From Pseudomonas alcaligenes (GTDB taxonomy: Bacteria; Pseudomonadota; Gammaproteobacteria; Pseudomonadales; Pseudomonadaceae), in contig NZ_CP154874.1 of the NCBI RefSeq assembly GCF_041729615.1, forward strand, positions 253,001-317,000: a stretch of DNA of 64,000 bases, in the 5' to 3' direction. Below the pieces are notes generated by a model. It searched no databases. It was not told the DNA's origin and was given only the letters and a program-made list of their open reading frames with translations. Positions 44,113-55,400 of this stretch are shown here, one piece after another. The first letter of the stretch is position 1. Every line of letters starts with the position of its first letter. A program made the translations under genes and the position numbers.

Positions 44113-47100
44113 CTAGTTACCCAGCAGCTCCACCAGCTCGGCCAGCACCTGCGGATGGCGGACAATGCCCTGGTGATCGGAGTCCACCAGGCGATGGCTG
44201 GCCGCCCTGCCCTGCACCTGCTCCAGGGCACGCTCCAGCAGCGCCGCGCGCCCGACCGGCTGCGCCGCCCACCAGCAGTGCGGGCGCACCTTCACCGTGG
44301 GTAGTGCGTAGCCGGCACACAAGCGACGCATGTGCTGTTCCAGCGCCCAGGCGAACAGCAGTTCCTCCAGGCTCTGGCGGGTCATGCCGTCCAGCGCCTG
44401 CCCTGCAAACCAGGTATTGGCGACCTGCGGCCAGTCCAGCGGCTCCAGTGGCAACAGTCGTTCGAACAGACCATCCCAGGCCTTGGCCGGCAACTCCGGC
44501 GCCAACAGCTGCAGATGCTCGACCAGCTTGGCTCGGGCCTGCGGATGGCGGGCGTCGTCGCCAGCGATCTCGGTGCCCGGCACATAGCAGTCGAACAGGC
44601 CGAGGAAGGCCACCTCGGCGCCCCGTGCCTCCAGGCGTGCCGCCAGCTCCAGAGCCAGGCTGCCGCCCAGCGACCAGCCGACCAGGTGATACGGACCCTG
44701 CGGCTGCTGCTGGAGCAGCGCGGCCAGGTAGGCATCGGCCATCTCGGCCAGCGAAGCATCGCGCCAGCTCGGGTCGAGGAAGCTGCGGCACTGCAGGCCG
44801 AACACTTCGCGCACGCCGTCCAGGCGTGCCGCCAGCGGCTGGTAGCCGGTGACCCGGCCGGTGACCGGGTGCGTGCAGAACAGCGGGGCTGTATCTACCT
44901 GCTGGCGGGTCAGGCGCAGCAGCGGCGACGGGCCCTGCACGGTCTGGCCGCGCGCCAGCTCCAGCAGGCCAAGCAGCTCCCGGCGATAGTCCGCAGCCAG
45001 GGATTCGATGGTCTCGCTGTGGTACTGGTTGGCCGCGTATTCCCAGGACAGCTGCAACTGGCCGTCGAACACCTGGCCATTGACCGCCAGGCGCGCGGCC
45101 AGCGGGTTGTCCGCCGCCACCGCCACGCCACCGCCCGCGGCCGGGCGGAACCAGTCCGCCGCCGCGCCGGCCTGATACTGGCCGAGGTAGTTGAAGATCA
45201 CTTCGGCGCTCGGCAGCTCGGCAAGAGAAGCCCGCGTCTGCGAATCGCCCAACCAACGCAGCACGCCATAGCCCTGGCCACCATGCTCGATCTGCTGCAG
45301 ATGCTGCTGCACACGCTGCAGTTGCAACTGCGGATCGTCCAGGTGCGGCAGCTGCAGCGGATACAGGCTGGTGAACCAGCCGACCGTACGCGACAGATCC
45401 AGCTCGCCGGCCAGCGCCTCGCGCCCGTGGCCTTCGAGGTTGACCCGCAGCCCAGCCTGGCCACTCCAGCGGCACAGGGTGCGCGTCAGCGCGGTAAGCA
45501 ACAACGCGTCGATACGCACGCCCAGCTGCGCCGGAGCCTGCAGCAGGCGCTTGGTCTCGGCGGCATCCAGGGCCAGGCGCACTTCGCGCTTGTCGCCATG
45601 GCTGGCGCTGATGCCGTCGAGTTCGCGTGGCAGGGCCAGCGCCGGGCCGCTCAGGCGGCTGCACCAGGCATCCAGCTCGACCTGAGCCGCCGCGCCGCGC
45701 GCCCATTGCTGCAGGGATTCGCTCCAGCTTTTGTAGGACAGGCTCTTGCCCGGCAGGCGTACGGTCTGCCCCGCCTCCAGCTGGCGATAGGCCGCCAGCA
45801 GGTCTTCCAGCAGGATGCGCCAGGACACCCCGTCCACCACCAGGTGATGGACGGCGAGCAACAGGCGGTCCGCCTTGCCCGCCTGACGCAGGTACAGGCC
45901 GCGCAGCAGTGGCCCTCGGGCCAGGTCCAGGCTGCGCTGCGCCCCGTTGCACAGCGCTTCGGCCTGCGTGTCGTCGGCCGCTTCGCGCTGCCAGAGCAAC
46001 GATTGATCGGCTTGCACCTCGCCGTAGTGCTGGGTCCAGCGACCGTCGCGCTGCTCGAAACGCAGGCGCAATCCATCGTGATGCGCCACCAGTGCCTGCA
46101 GCGCCTGCTCCAGCAGGATCGGATCAAGCGGACGCAGCAGCTCCAGATTCAGCGCCTGGTTCCAGTGCGCCGACTCTGCCTGATTCATGGCGAAGAAATG
46201 CGCCTGGATCGGCGCCAGCGGCAGTTCGCCGGTGACCGGCTCCTGCGCGATTTCCTCACCGGCAGCCCGGGCGGCCTGGGCCAGCTCGGCCAGGCGGGGG
46301 AACTGGAACAGCTCGCGCGGCGCCAGTTGCAACCCCTGCTGGCGGGCGCGGCTGACTACCTGCAAGGCGACGATGGAGTCGCCACCCAGCTCGAAGAAAT
46401 GATCCTGGCGCCCTACCCGCTCCACGCCCAGCACTTCGGCCCAGATGGCGGCGAGGATGCGTTCGTTGTCGCTCTGTGGCGCCTCGTAGTCCTGGCTCTG
46501 CCAGGTCGGTTCCGGCAGCGCGGCGCGATCCAGCTTGCCGGCCGGGGTCAGCGGCAGTTTGGCCAGGGCAATGATCTGCGCGGGAACCATATAGTCCGGC
46601 AACACCTTGGCCAGCTCGCTACGCAGGGCATTGGTATCAGTGTTATCGCGGGCGACGACATAGCCCACCAGCTGCTTGCCGGTCGGCGTCTCACGAGCGA
46701 TCACCGCCGCCTCCTGCACGCCATCAAGTGCCAACAGCTGGCTCTCGATCTCACCCAGTTCGATACGGAAGCCACGGATCTTCACCTGGTGGTCGACGCG
46801 ACCCAGGTAATCCAGGGTGCCATCCGCACGCCAGCGCACCAGGTCGCCAGTGCGGTACATACGCTCGCCGGCTGCACCAAACGGATCGGGCAGGAAGCGC
46901 TCGGCGGTCAGCTCGGGACGTTGGAAGTAACCACGGGCCAGACCAACTTCGCCGCCGATATACAGCTCGCCGGCCACGCCGATGGGCAGCAGGTTCAGTT
47001 CGCTATCCAGCACATACAGGCTGCGCGGGCCGACCGGATTGCCGATGGGCGCATAGGCGGCCTCGAAGCTATCGCCGGGGAAGGCTTCCCAGATCAGCGG

Positions 47101-49497
47101 AGTCACCACCGTCTCGGTCGGGCCGTAGCCGTTGATGATGCGTTTGGGTTCAAGGACGCGCTGCAGACGCTCGTAGGTCTCGCGGGTAAAGGCCTCACCG
47201 CCCAGGGTCCAGGAGCGCACCGGCAGTTTCAGGTTCTGGCTTTCCACCCAATCCAGCAGCTGCTGGGCATAGCTCGGCGGCAGGCAGGAGATGGTCACGC
47301 CTTCGTCGGCGATCACCTGGCAGGTTTTCTCCGCGCTCCACAGCTCCTGATCGCGGATCACCAGGCGGCTACCGAAGGCCAGCGGTACGGTCCAGCGTTC
47401 CAGGGCGCCGTCGAAGCTGATCGAGGCGAAGTGCAGCTCCACATCGTTCGGGGTCATGCCATAGCGCTGGCCGATAGTCTGCACATGCATGCTCAGACCG
47501 AGATGATTCACCGCCACGCCTTTCGGCTGGCCAGTGGAGCCGGAGGTGTAGATCAGATAGGCCAGATTCAGCGGATGCAGCGGCACCGCAGGAGTGGAAG
47601 CCGCGAAGGCGGATAGATCCAGCTGATCCAGATACAGCGGTTCAACTGACGAGGACAGCGGCAGGCGCTCAGCCAGATCGGAACTGGTGATCAGCCACTG
47701 CAGCCCCGAATCCTCGACCATGTAGCTCAAGCGCTCGCGCGGATAATCCGGGTCGAGCGGCACAAAGGCACCGCCGGATTTCAGCACTGCCAGCATGGCG
47801 ATAATCATCGCGTTGCCGCGCTCCAGCGACACACCGACGCGGGACTCCGGCTGCACGCCATGGGCCACCAGCAGGTTGGCCAAACGGTTGGAACGGGACT
47901 CCAGCTCGGCAAAGGTAATCCGCTCGCTGCCATGTACAAGGGCGATGACCTCTGGACGCAGACGCGCCTGCTCGGCGATCAGCCCGGGCAGCAGGCGCGC
48001 AGCATCGAAGCCCTGGCGCGGAGTATTCCACTCGGCCAGGCGTGCCTGATCGCCGGCATCCAGCAGTGGCAGGCTCACCAGCGGCTGATCTGGCGTAGTG
48101 CTGACCTGCTCCAGCAGGCCCAGCAGATGATTGGTCATCTGCTGCATCTGCGCATCATCGAGCCGCTCGCGGGCCCAGGTCAGGGTCAGGCGCAGCTGGC
48201 CAGCGCTGTCTTCCAGGCTGTCCAGGGCCAGGTCGAACAGTGCGTGCGGCACGCCCTGCGCCAACGGCTCCAGGCGCAGGCCGGGCAGCTGCAAGGCGCC
48301 AAGGTCGCGCTTCTGGTGATTGAACAACACCTGGAACAGCGGCGTCTGCCCCAGGCTGCGCTCGGGCGCCAAGGCCTCCACCAGCTGGTCGAACGGCAGG
48401 TCCTGCTGGTCCTGGGCGTCCAACGCGTGACGGCGCACCTCGGCCAGCAGCTGACGGAAACTCATGCCGGCATCGAACTCGGCGCGCAGCACCTGGGTGT
48501 TGACGAAAAAACCTACCAACGACGCGGTCTCGGCGCGCTGGCGGTTGGCTACCGGCACGCCGACGCGGATATCGCGCTGGTTGCTGTAGCGCGCCAAGAG
48601 CAGCTGGAAGGCGGCCAGCAACAGCATGAACAGGGTCGCGCCCTCGCCCTGGGCCAGTTGGCGCAGGCGCTCGGCCAGGGCTGGCGGCACCGCGACAGCC
48701 TGGCGCGCGGCATGGCGCTGGCTGGAGGCGTCCAGCTTGTAGGGCAAGGCCAGCACCGGCTGCTCGCTACCCAGGCGCTCGCGCCAGTAGCCGAGCTGGC
48801 GTTCGCGTTCGCCGGCCTCCAGCCAGGCGCGCTGCCACTGGGCGTAATCGGCGTATTGGATCGGCAGCTCGGCCAGCTGCGGCGCCTGCCCCTGGCGCAG
48901 CGCGGCATAGGCGCGGCCCAGTTCCTCGGCGAATACGCCAATCGACCAGCCGTCGGAGACGATGTGGTGACAGACGATCTGCAAGCGCCAGCGTTGCTCG
49001 TCCAGGCGCAGCAGCTGCACGCGCAGCAGCGGCCCCTCGACCAGGTCGAAGGCGCGCGCCGCATGGGCATCGGCCAGGGCCTGCACGGTCTCGGTCTCGC
49101 CGCGCAGGTCGCGTTCCTCCAGGGCCAGCGGGCCGGGCGGGTCGATGCGCTGGTACAGCTGGCCGGCGTGCTCGTAGAAGCGCGTGCGCAGCGCCTCGTG
49201 GCGCTCGACGATCAGCTCCAGCGCCGCCAGCAGCGCACCGCGATCCAGCTCGCCCTCCAGGGCGAAGGCGCCGACCATGTGGTAGGCGCTGCTGTCCGGC
49301 TCCAGCTGGGCCACCAGCCACAGGCGCTGCTGGGCATGCGAGGCCGGCAGGTGTTCGCCGCGCGGCGCCGGCACCAGCGGCAGACGGTCGAAGCGGATGC
49401 CCTTGCTGGCCAGCAGTTCGAGGAAACGCTTCTGCTCGGGGGCACCGAGGGCGAGAAAACGCCGCGCCAGGGCGGCCTTGTCGATGGGCGCGCTCAC
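44113..49497 (-). CDS. Siderophore NRPS, module 4 (C-A-T-E-TE)
   Basis: 1,794-aa non-ribosomal peptide synthetase. Condensation domain: HHIVSDGWS at about residue 181. Adenylation domain: about 490-1000. Its pocket residues read D-G-E-C-T-G-G-V-T-K, the same as modules 1 and 2, and are predicted to be ornithine/N5-hydroxyornithine-like. Carrier: FFELGGDSI, Ser about 1037. Epimerisation: HHLVVDGVSWR about 1220. Thioesterase: about 1540-1794, with GWSLGGS. The last residue is thus predicted to be D-configured and released by the TE. GTG at 49497 overlaps the stop of the upstream NRPS (GTGA). The frame stays open to 49818, but that part overlaps the other NRPS gene. Confidence 0.93.
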   Translation of the reverse strand: MSAPIDKAALARRFLALGAPEQKRFLELLASKGIRFDRLPLVPAPRGEHLPASHAQQRLWLVAQLEPDSSAYHMVGAFALEGELDRGALLAALELIVERHEALRTRFYEHAGQLYQRIDPPGPLALEERDLRGETETVQALADAHAARAFDLVEGPLLRVQLLRLDEQRWRLQIVCHHIVSDGWSIGVFAEELGRAYAALRQGQAPQLAELPIQYADYAQWQRAWLEAGERERQLGYWRERLGSEQPVLALPYKLDASSQRHAARQAVAVPPALAERLRQLAQGEGATLFMLLLAAFQLLLARYSNQRDIRVGVPVANRQRAETASLVGFFVNTQVLRAEFDAGMSFRQLLAEVRRHALDAQDQQDLPFDQLVEALAPERSLGQTPLFQVLFNHQKRDLGALQLPGLRLEPLAQGVPHALFDLALDSLEDSAGQLRLTLTWARERLDDAQMQQMTNHLLGLLEQVSTTPDQPLVSLPLLDAGDQARLAEWNTPRQGFDAARLLPGLIAEQARLRPEVIALVHGSERITFAELESRSNRLANLLVAHGVQPESRVGVSLERGNAMIIAMLAVLKSGGAFVPLDPDYPRERLSYMVEDSGLQWLITSSDLAERLPLSSSVEPLYLDQLDLSAFAASTPAVPLHPLNLAYLIYTSGSTGQPKGVAVNHLGLSMHVQTIGQRYGMTPNDVELHFASISFDGALERWTVPLAFGSRLVIRDQELWSAEKTCQVIADEGVTISCLPPSYAQQLLDWVESQNLKLPVRSWTLGGEAFTRETYERLQRVLEPKRIINGYGPTETVVTPLIWEAFPGDSFEAAYAPIGNPVGPRSLYVLDSELNLLPIGVAGELYIGGEVGLARGYFQRPELTAERFLPDPFGAAGERMYRTGDLVRWRADGTLDYLGRVDHQVKIRGFRIELGEIESQLLALDGVQEAAVIARETPTGKQLVGYVVARDNTDTNALRSELAKVLPDYMVPAQIIALAKLPLTPAGKLDRAALPEPTWQSQDYEAPQSDNERILAAIWAEVLGVERVGRQDHFFELGGDSIVALQVVSRARQQGLQLAPRELFQFPRLAELAQAARAAGEEIAQEPVTGELPLAPIQAHFFAMNQAESAHWNQALNLELLRPLDPILLEQALQALVAHHDGLRLRFEQRDGRWTQHYGEVQADQSLLWQREAADDTQAEALCNGAQRSLDLARGPLLRGLYLRQAGKADRLLLAVHHLVVDGVSWRILLEDLLAAYRQLEAGQTVRLPGKSLSYKSWSESLQQWARGAAAQVELDAWCSRLSGPALALPRELDGISASHGDKREVRLALDAAETKRLLQAPAQLGVRIDALLLTALTRTLCRWSGQAGLRVNLEGHGREALAGELDLSRTVGWFTSLYPLQLPHLDDPQLQLQRVQQHLQQIEHGGQGYGVLRWLGDSQTRASLAELPSAEVIFNYLGQYQAGAAADWFRPAAGGGVAVAADNPLAARLAVNGQVFDGQLQLSWEYAANQYHSETIESLAADYRRELLGLLELARGQTVQGPSPLLRLTRQQVDTAPLFCTHPVTGRVTGYQPLAARLDGVREVFGLQCRSFLDPSWRDASLAEMADAYLAALLQQQPQGPYHLVGWSLGGSLALELAARLEARGAEVAFLGLFDCYVPGTEIAGDDARHPQARAKLVEHLQLLAPELPAKAWDGLFERLLPLEPLDWPQVANTWFAGQALDGMTRQSLEELLFAWALEQHMRRLCAGYALPTVKVRPHCWWAAQPVGRAALLERALEQVQGRAASHRLVDSDHQGIVRHPQVLAELVELLGN
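47033..47460 (-). repeat. 428-bp exact intragenic duplicate in adenylation domain 4
   Basis: By eye identical to 57919-58346 in adenylation domain 1 (offset 10,886 bases), including synonymous positions. It covers the substrate-pocket half of the domain. It points to recent recombination or gene conversion between modules. Confidence 0.85.
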
Positions 49498-52400
49498 AGG
49501 GCCTCCAGTTCGTCGAGCAGCGCGGCCATGTCGCGCAGGTCTTGGTCTTCTTCCTCGGCGGCGGCCGGAGCCTGACCATCGAGGTTGGCGGCCAGGGCCG
49601 CCAGGTTCTCCGCCTCGAAGAAGGCGCGCAGCGGCAGTTCCAGCCCCAGACGCTGGCGCAGCAGGGCCACGGCCTGGGTAGCCAGCAGTGAATGCCCGCC
49701 GAGTTCGAAGAAGTTGTCGTCGAGGCCGACCTGGGCCACTTCCAGCACTTCCTGCCAGATAGCCGCCAGGGCGATCTCCCGTTCGCTCTGTGGCGCCCGG
49801 TAAACCCGCGCCTGCCAAACCGGCTCGGGCAGCGCACGGCGCTCCAGCTTGCCGTTGGGCGACAGGGGCATACGTTCCAAGCGCATCAGGATCGACGGCA
49901 CCATGTGCTCGGGTAGCTCGCTCTTCAATGCCGCCTTGATGCCGGCCAGCCAGGCGGTCTCATCCGCCGGCAGCGGATCGGCCACCAGATAGCCGACCAG
50001 TTGCTTGCCGATCTGGCTATCGCGGGCCACCACCACGGCCTCGGCGACGCCCGGCTGGGCACCGAGTTGGGCTTCGATCTCGCCCAGTTCGACGCGGAAG
50101 CCGCGGATCTTCACCTGATGGTCGATACGGCCCAGGTAGTCGATGGCGCCGTCGGCACGCCAGCGCACCAGGTCGCCGGTGCGGTACATGCGCGAGCCCG
50201 CCGGGCCATGCGGATCAGGCAGGAAGCGCTCGGCGGTCAGTTCCGGACGGCGGTGGTAACCGCGCGCCAGGCCGATGCCGGCGATGTACAGCTCGCCGGG
50301 CACGCCCTGCGGTACCGGGTTGAGCTGGGCATCGAGGATATGCAGGCGCAGGTTGGCGATCGGCCGACCGATCGGCACGGCATGGCGCCCCTCCTCCACG
50401 CAGGTCCAGTGACTGACGTCGATGGCCGCCTCGGTCGGGCCGTACAGGTTGTACAGGCCGGCCTGCGGCAGACGCTGGAAAGTGCGCACCTGCAGTTCTG
50501 CCGGCAGCGCTTCGCCACTGCAGATGACGCGGGTCAGGCTCTGGCACTGCTCCACATCCGGGTGCAGAAGGAAGGCCTGCAGCATGGAGGGCACGAAGTG
50601 CAGCGTGCTGACCTTATGGCGCTGGATCAGCTCCACCAGCTTCTGCGGATCGCGGTGGTCGCCCGGCGCGGCCACGGCCAGGCAGGCGCCGGTGATCAGC
50701 GGCCAGAAGAACTCCCATACCGAGACGTCGAAGCTGAACGGGGTCTTCTGCAGCACAACGTCGCCAGCGCCCAGCTGATAGGCCTCCTGCATCCACAGAA
50801 TGCGGTTGGCCAGGGCCTCGTGGCTGTTGCCGGCGCCCTTGGGCTTGCCGGTGGAGCCGGAGGTGTAGATGACGTAGGCCAGATCGTTGCCCTGCAGACT
50901 GACTGCCGGTGGCGTGAGCGGCTCGGCACTGCAGTCCTCGCGATCCAGGCCCAGGGCCTTGAGCCCGGCCGGCAGCGGCAGGCGCTCAACCAGCGCGCTG
51001 TGCGACAGTAGCAGGTCGACGCCGGAATCCTCCAGCAGATAGGCCAGGCGTTCCAGCGGGTATTCCGGGTCGAGCGGCACGTAAGCACCACCGGCGCGGA
51101 CGATGGCATGCAGGCCGATCACCAGCTCCAGCGAGCGCTCCAGGCTGATACCGACCAGGCTGCCACGCTGTACGCCGAGGCTACGCAGGCGGTTGGCCAA
51201 CTGGTTGATACGTGCCTCCAGCTCGGCGTAGCTCAGCGTCTGCGCGCCGAACACCAGGGCTGGCGCCTGCGGCGTGCGCGCGGCCTGCTGGCTGATGCGC
51301 TCGCTGAGGTTGACCAGCGGACCGTAGTCCTTGGCCGTGTCGTTCCAGGTGGCGAGCTGCGCCTGCTCGTCTTCCTCCAGCAACGGCAGCATGCCGATGG
51401 GCTGACTCGGGTCGGCGCAGATGCCTTCCAGCAGCCGTACGAAATGCCGTGCCAGGCGGGCGATGGTGCGCGCCTCGAACAGCTCGGCGGCGTAGCTGAC
51501 GAAACCGCTGAGGCTGCCGTCGGCCGCCTCCTCGGTATCCAGCGCCAGGTCGAACTGCGCGCCCGCGGCGCCCGGGTCATGCGGCTGCACGCGCAGACCC
51601 GGCAGGCTGCCGAGGGCGCTGAAATCCACCTGCTGATGGTTGAATGCCACCTGGAACAGCGGGTGATGGCTCAGGCTGCGCGTCGGTTGCAGCGCTTCCA
51701 CCAACTGGTCGAAGGGCAATTCCTGGTTGGCCAGGGCATCACGGCTGGCCTGGGCCAGTTCGCCGAGCAGGTCGCGGAAGGGTTTCAGCCCGGCCGGCTC
51801 GCCGCGCAGCACCAGGGTGTTGATGAAGCAACCGAGCACGCCGTCCATTTCCGCCAGGCTACGCCCGGCCACCGGCACACCGACGCGGATATCTTCCTGG
51901 CCGCTGTAGCGGTGCAGCAAGGTCTGCCAGGCCGCCAGCAACAGGCTGAACAGGGTGCTGCCCTCACGCTGGGCCAGGGCGCGCAGTTGCGCGGTGAGCA
52001 ACGGCGACAGCTCGAAACGCCAACGCAGGCCCTGACGGGCGCCGAGGGCTGGGCGCGGGTGATCGGTGGGCAGTTCCAGCAGCGGCTGGTGTTCGCCCAG
52101 GCGGGCTTTCCAGTAATCCAGTTGGCGTGTGGCCTCGCTGGACTTCAGCCAGTCGCGCTGCCACTGGGCATAGTCGGCGTACTGCAGCGGCAGCGGCGCG
52201 AACTGCGCGGTACGGCCCTCGGCGAACGCCGCGTAGGCGGCGGCGAACTCGCCGATGAAACGCTGCATCGACCAGCCGTCGGAGACGATGTGGTGCTGGA
52301 CCAGCAGCAGGCGGTACTCCTGATCGGCCAGGCGCAGCACGCTCACCCGCAGGAGCGGCTCGGAGGCCAGGTTGAACGGGCGCGAGAGCAGCTTCTGCGC

Positions 52401-55400
52401 ATAATCGCGCGCCTCGACTTCACGCTCACTGGCCGGCAGTTCACGCAGGTCGAACCAGTCGATGCGCTGGCCCTGCGGCGCCAGGATACGCTGGCGCGCC
52501 TCGCCACCCACCTCGACAAAGCGCGTACGCAGCGCCTCGTGGCGCGCTTCCAACTGGTCGAAAGCGGCCTGCAGCGCCTGGCGATCCAGGCGGCCCTGCA
52601 GGTCGAGGCCTGCCGGCATATGGTAGGCGCCGTTGCTCGGGTCCAGACGGTTGAGGAACCACAGGCGCTGCTGGGAATGCGACAGCGGCAGGTCGCCGCC
52701 CCGCGGCAGCGCGCGCAGCACCGGCGCATCGGCGGCTTCGCGTTGCAAGGCGACGGCGCAATCGGCCAGACGGCTCTGCTCGAACAGCGCCTTGAGCGGC
52801 AACTGCAGGCCCTGCTGGCGGATGCGGCTGACCACCTGCAAGGCGACAATGGAGTCGCCGCCCAGTTCGAAGAAATGATCCTGCCGCCCTACCCGTTCCA
52901 CGCCCAGCACGTCGGCCCAGATGGTGGCGAGGATGCGCTCGTTGTCGGTCTGCGGGGCTTCGTAGTCCTGGCTCTGCCAGGTCGGGTCCGGCAGCGCGGC
53001 GCGATCCAGCTTGCCGGCCGGGGTCAGCGGCAGTTTGGCCAGGGCAATGATCTGCGCGGGAACCATATAGTCCGGCAGGATCTTGGTCAGCTCGCTACGC
53101 AGGGCATTGGTATCAGTGTTGTCGCGGGCGACGACATAGCCCACCAGCTGCTTGCCGGTCGGCGTCTCACGAGCGATCACCGCCGCCTCCTGCACACCAT
53201 CGAGTGCCAACAGCTGGCTCTCGATCTCGCCCAGCTCGATGCGGAAGCCACGGATCTTCACCTGGTGGTCGACGCGCCCCAGGTAATCCAGGGTACCGTC
53301 CTCGCGCCAGCGCACCAGGTCGCCGGTGCGGTACATGCGCTCGCCGGCGGCGCCGAAAGGATCGGGCAGGAAGCGTTCGGCGGTCAGTTCCGGACGCTGG
53401 AAGTAACCGCGAGCCAGACCCACTTCGCCACCGATATATAGCTCACCAGCCACGCCTATGGGCAGCAGGTTCAGCTCGGCATCCAGCACATACAGGCTGC
53501 GCGGGCCGACAGGATTGCCGATGGGGGCGTAGGCCGCCTCGAAACTGTCACCCGGATAGGCTTCCCAGATCAGCGGGGTCACCACCGTCTCGGTCGGGCC
53601 GTAGCCGTTGATGATGCGTTTGGGTTCAAGGACACGCTGCAGACGCTCGTAGGACTCGCGGGTAAAGGCCTCACCGCCCAGGGTCCAGGAGCGCACCGGC
53701 AGTTTCAGGTTCTGGCTTTCCACCCAATCCAGCAGCTGCTGGGCATAGCTCGGCGGCAGGCAGGAGATGGTCACGCCTTCGTCGGCAATGACCTGGCAGG
53801 TCTTCTCCGCGCTCCACAGTTCCTGGTCGCGGATCACCAGGCGGCTGCCGAAGGCCAGCGGTACGGTCCAACGCTCCAGGGCGCCGTCGAAACTGATCGA
53901 GGCGAAATGCAGTTCGACATCGTCCGGGGTCATGCCGTAGCGCTGGCCGATGGTCTGCACATGCATGCTCAAACCGAGGTGGTTCACCGCCACGCCCTTG
54001 GGCTGGCCGGTGGAGCCGGAGGTGTAGATCAGGTAGGCCAGATTCAGCGGGTGCAGCTGCACCGCAGGCGCTGACGAATCAAACACAGACAGATCCAACT
54101 GATCCAGATACAGCGGCTCGACGCCCTCACCCAGCGGCAGACGCTCGGCCAGACCGGAGCTGGTGATCAGCCACTTCAGCCCAGAGTCCTCGACCATGTA
54201 GCTCAGGCGCTCACGCGGGTAATCCGGATCGAGCGGCACAAAGGCGCCGCCGGACTTCAGCACCGCCAACATGGCGACGATCATCGCGTTGCCACGTTCC
54301 AACGAAACGCCGACACGGGATTCCAGGCGTACGCCCTGCTCTACCAGCAGATGGGCCAAGCGATTGGCGCGCGCCTCCAGTTCGGCGAAGGCAATCCGCT
54401 CGCCGCCATGCACCAGGGCGATGGCCTCCGGGCGAAGGCGTGCCTGTTCGGCGATCAGCGCGGGCAGCAGGCGGGCGGAATCGAAGGCCTGGCGCGGAGT
54501 GTTCCACTCGGCCAGACGTGCCTGCTCATCGGCGGAGCTCAGCTGCAGGCTGCCCAGCGTCCGCGCTGGATCGCCACACACCTGATCCAGCGCCTGGCGC
54601 AGCAGCGCCTCGACCTGAGCAATGCTGCTGGCATCGAAATGCGCGCGGTCGTAGGCCAGCAGCAGCTCCAGGCGGCTGCCCGGCAGCACGGCCAGGGTCA
54701 TCGGGTAATGGGTGAACTCATGGCTCTGCGGGAGCCCCAAGCGCAGCTCGCCACGCTCGGCCTGCTTGAGGGCATCGCCCAGGGGGTAGTTCTCGAATAC
54801 CTGCAGGCTGTCGAACAGCGCTTCGCCGGCGCTACCGACCCAGCGCTGGATATCGTGCAGCGGGCTGTGTTCGTGCTCGCGCAGCTGCAGGTTCTGCACC
54901 TGCAGCGCGGCCAGCCAGTCGCCCAGCGGCTGCTCGGCCGGCAGTTGCACGGCAACGGGAAGGCTGTTGATAAATAGGCCAAGCATCTGCTCGCTGCCAG
55001 CCAGCTCGGTCGGGCGACCGGCCACGGTGGCGCCGAAGCACAGGCTGCGCTTGCCGGTCAGGCGCGCCAGCAGCAAAGCCCAAGCGGCCTGTACCAGGGT
55101 GTTGAGGGTCAGGCCGTGGCGCTGGGCGAAACCGCGAATCTGTTGTTCGGTGGTGGCATCCAGCGGCAGCGGATGACGGGCATGGCCCTGTTCCGGCGCA
55201 CGGCACGGCAGGCAGCCGGCGATGCGGGTGGCGCCATCCAGCGGGGACAGTTGTTCACGCCAGAAGGCCTGCTCGGCGGCAGCATCCTGGCCGTCGAGCC
55301 AGTGGATGTAGTCGCGGAACTGGCCTCCGGGTGCCGGCAGGCGGTCACCGTGATAGAGAGCCAGCACCTCGGCGAACAGCAGGCCGTTGCTCCAGCCGTC

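Noticed and set aside
44332..47616. 1,094-codon open frame antisense to the second NRPS
   Set aside because: Gln/Leu/Arg-rich shadow translation; similar shadows lie opposite the other modules and the sense frame is a clear NRPS.
49498..49818. Upstream extension of the second NRPS frame
   Set aside because: Overlaps the carrier domain of the first NRPS in another frame; the GTGA overlap at 49494-49497 is the typical coupled start.
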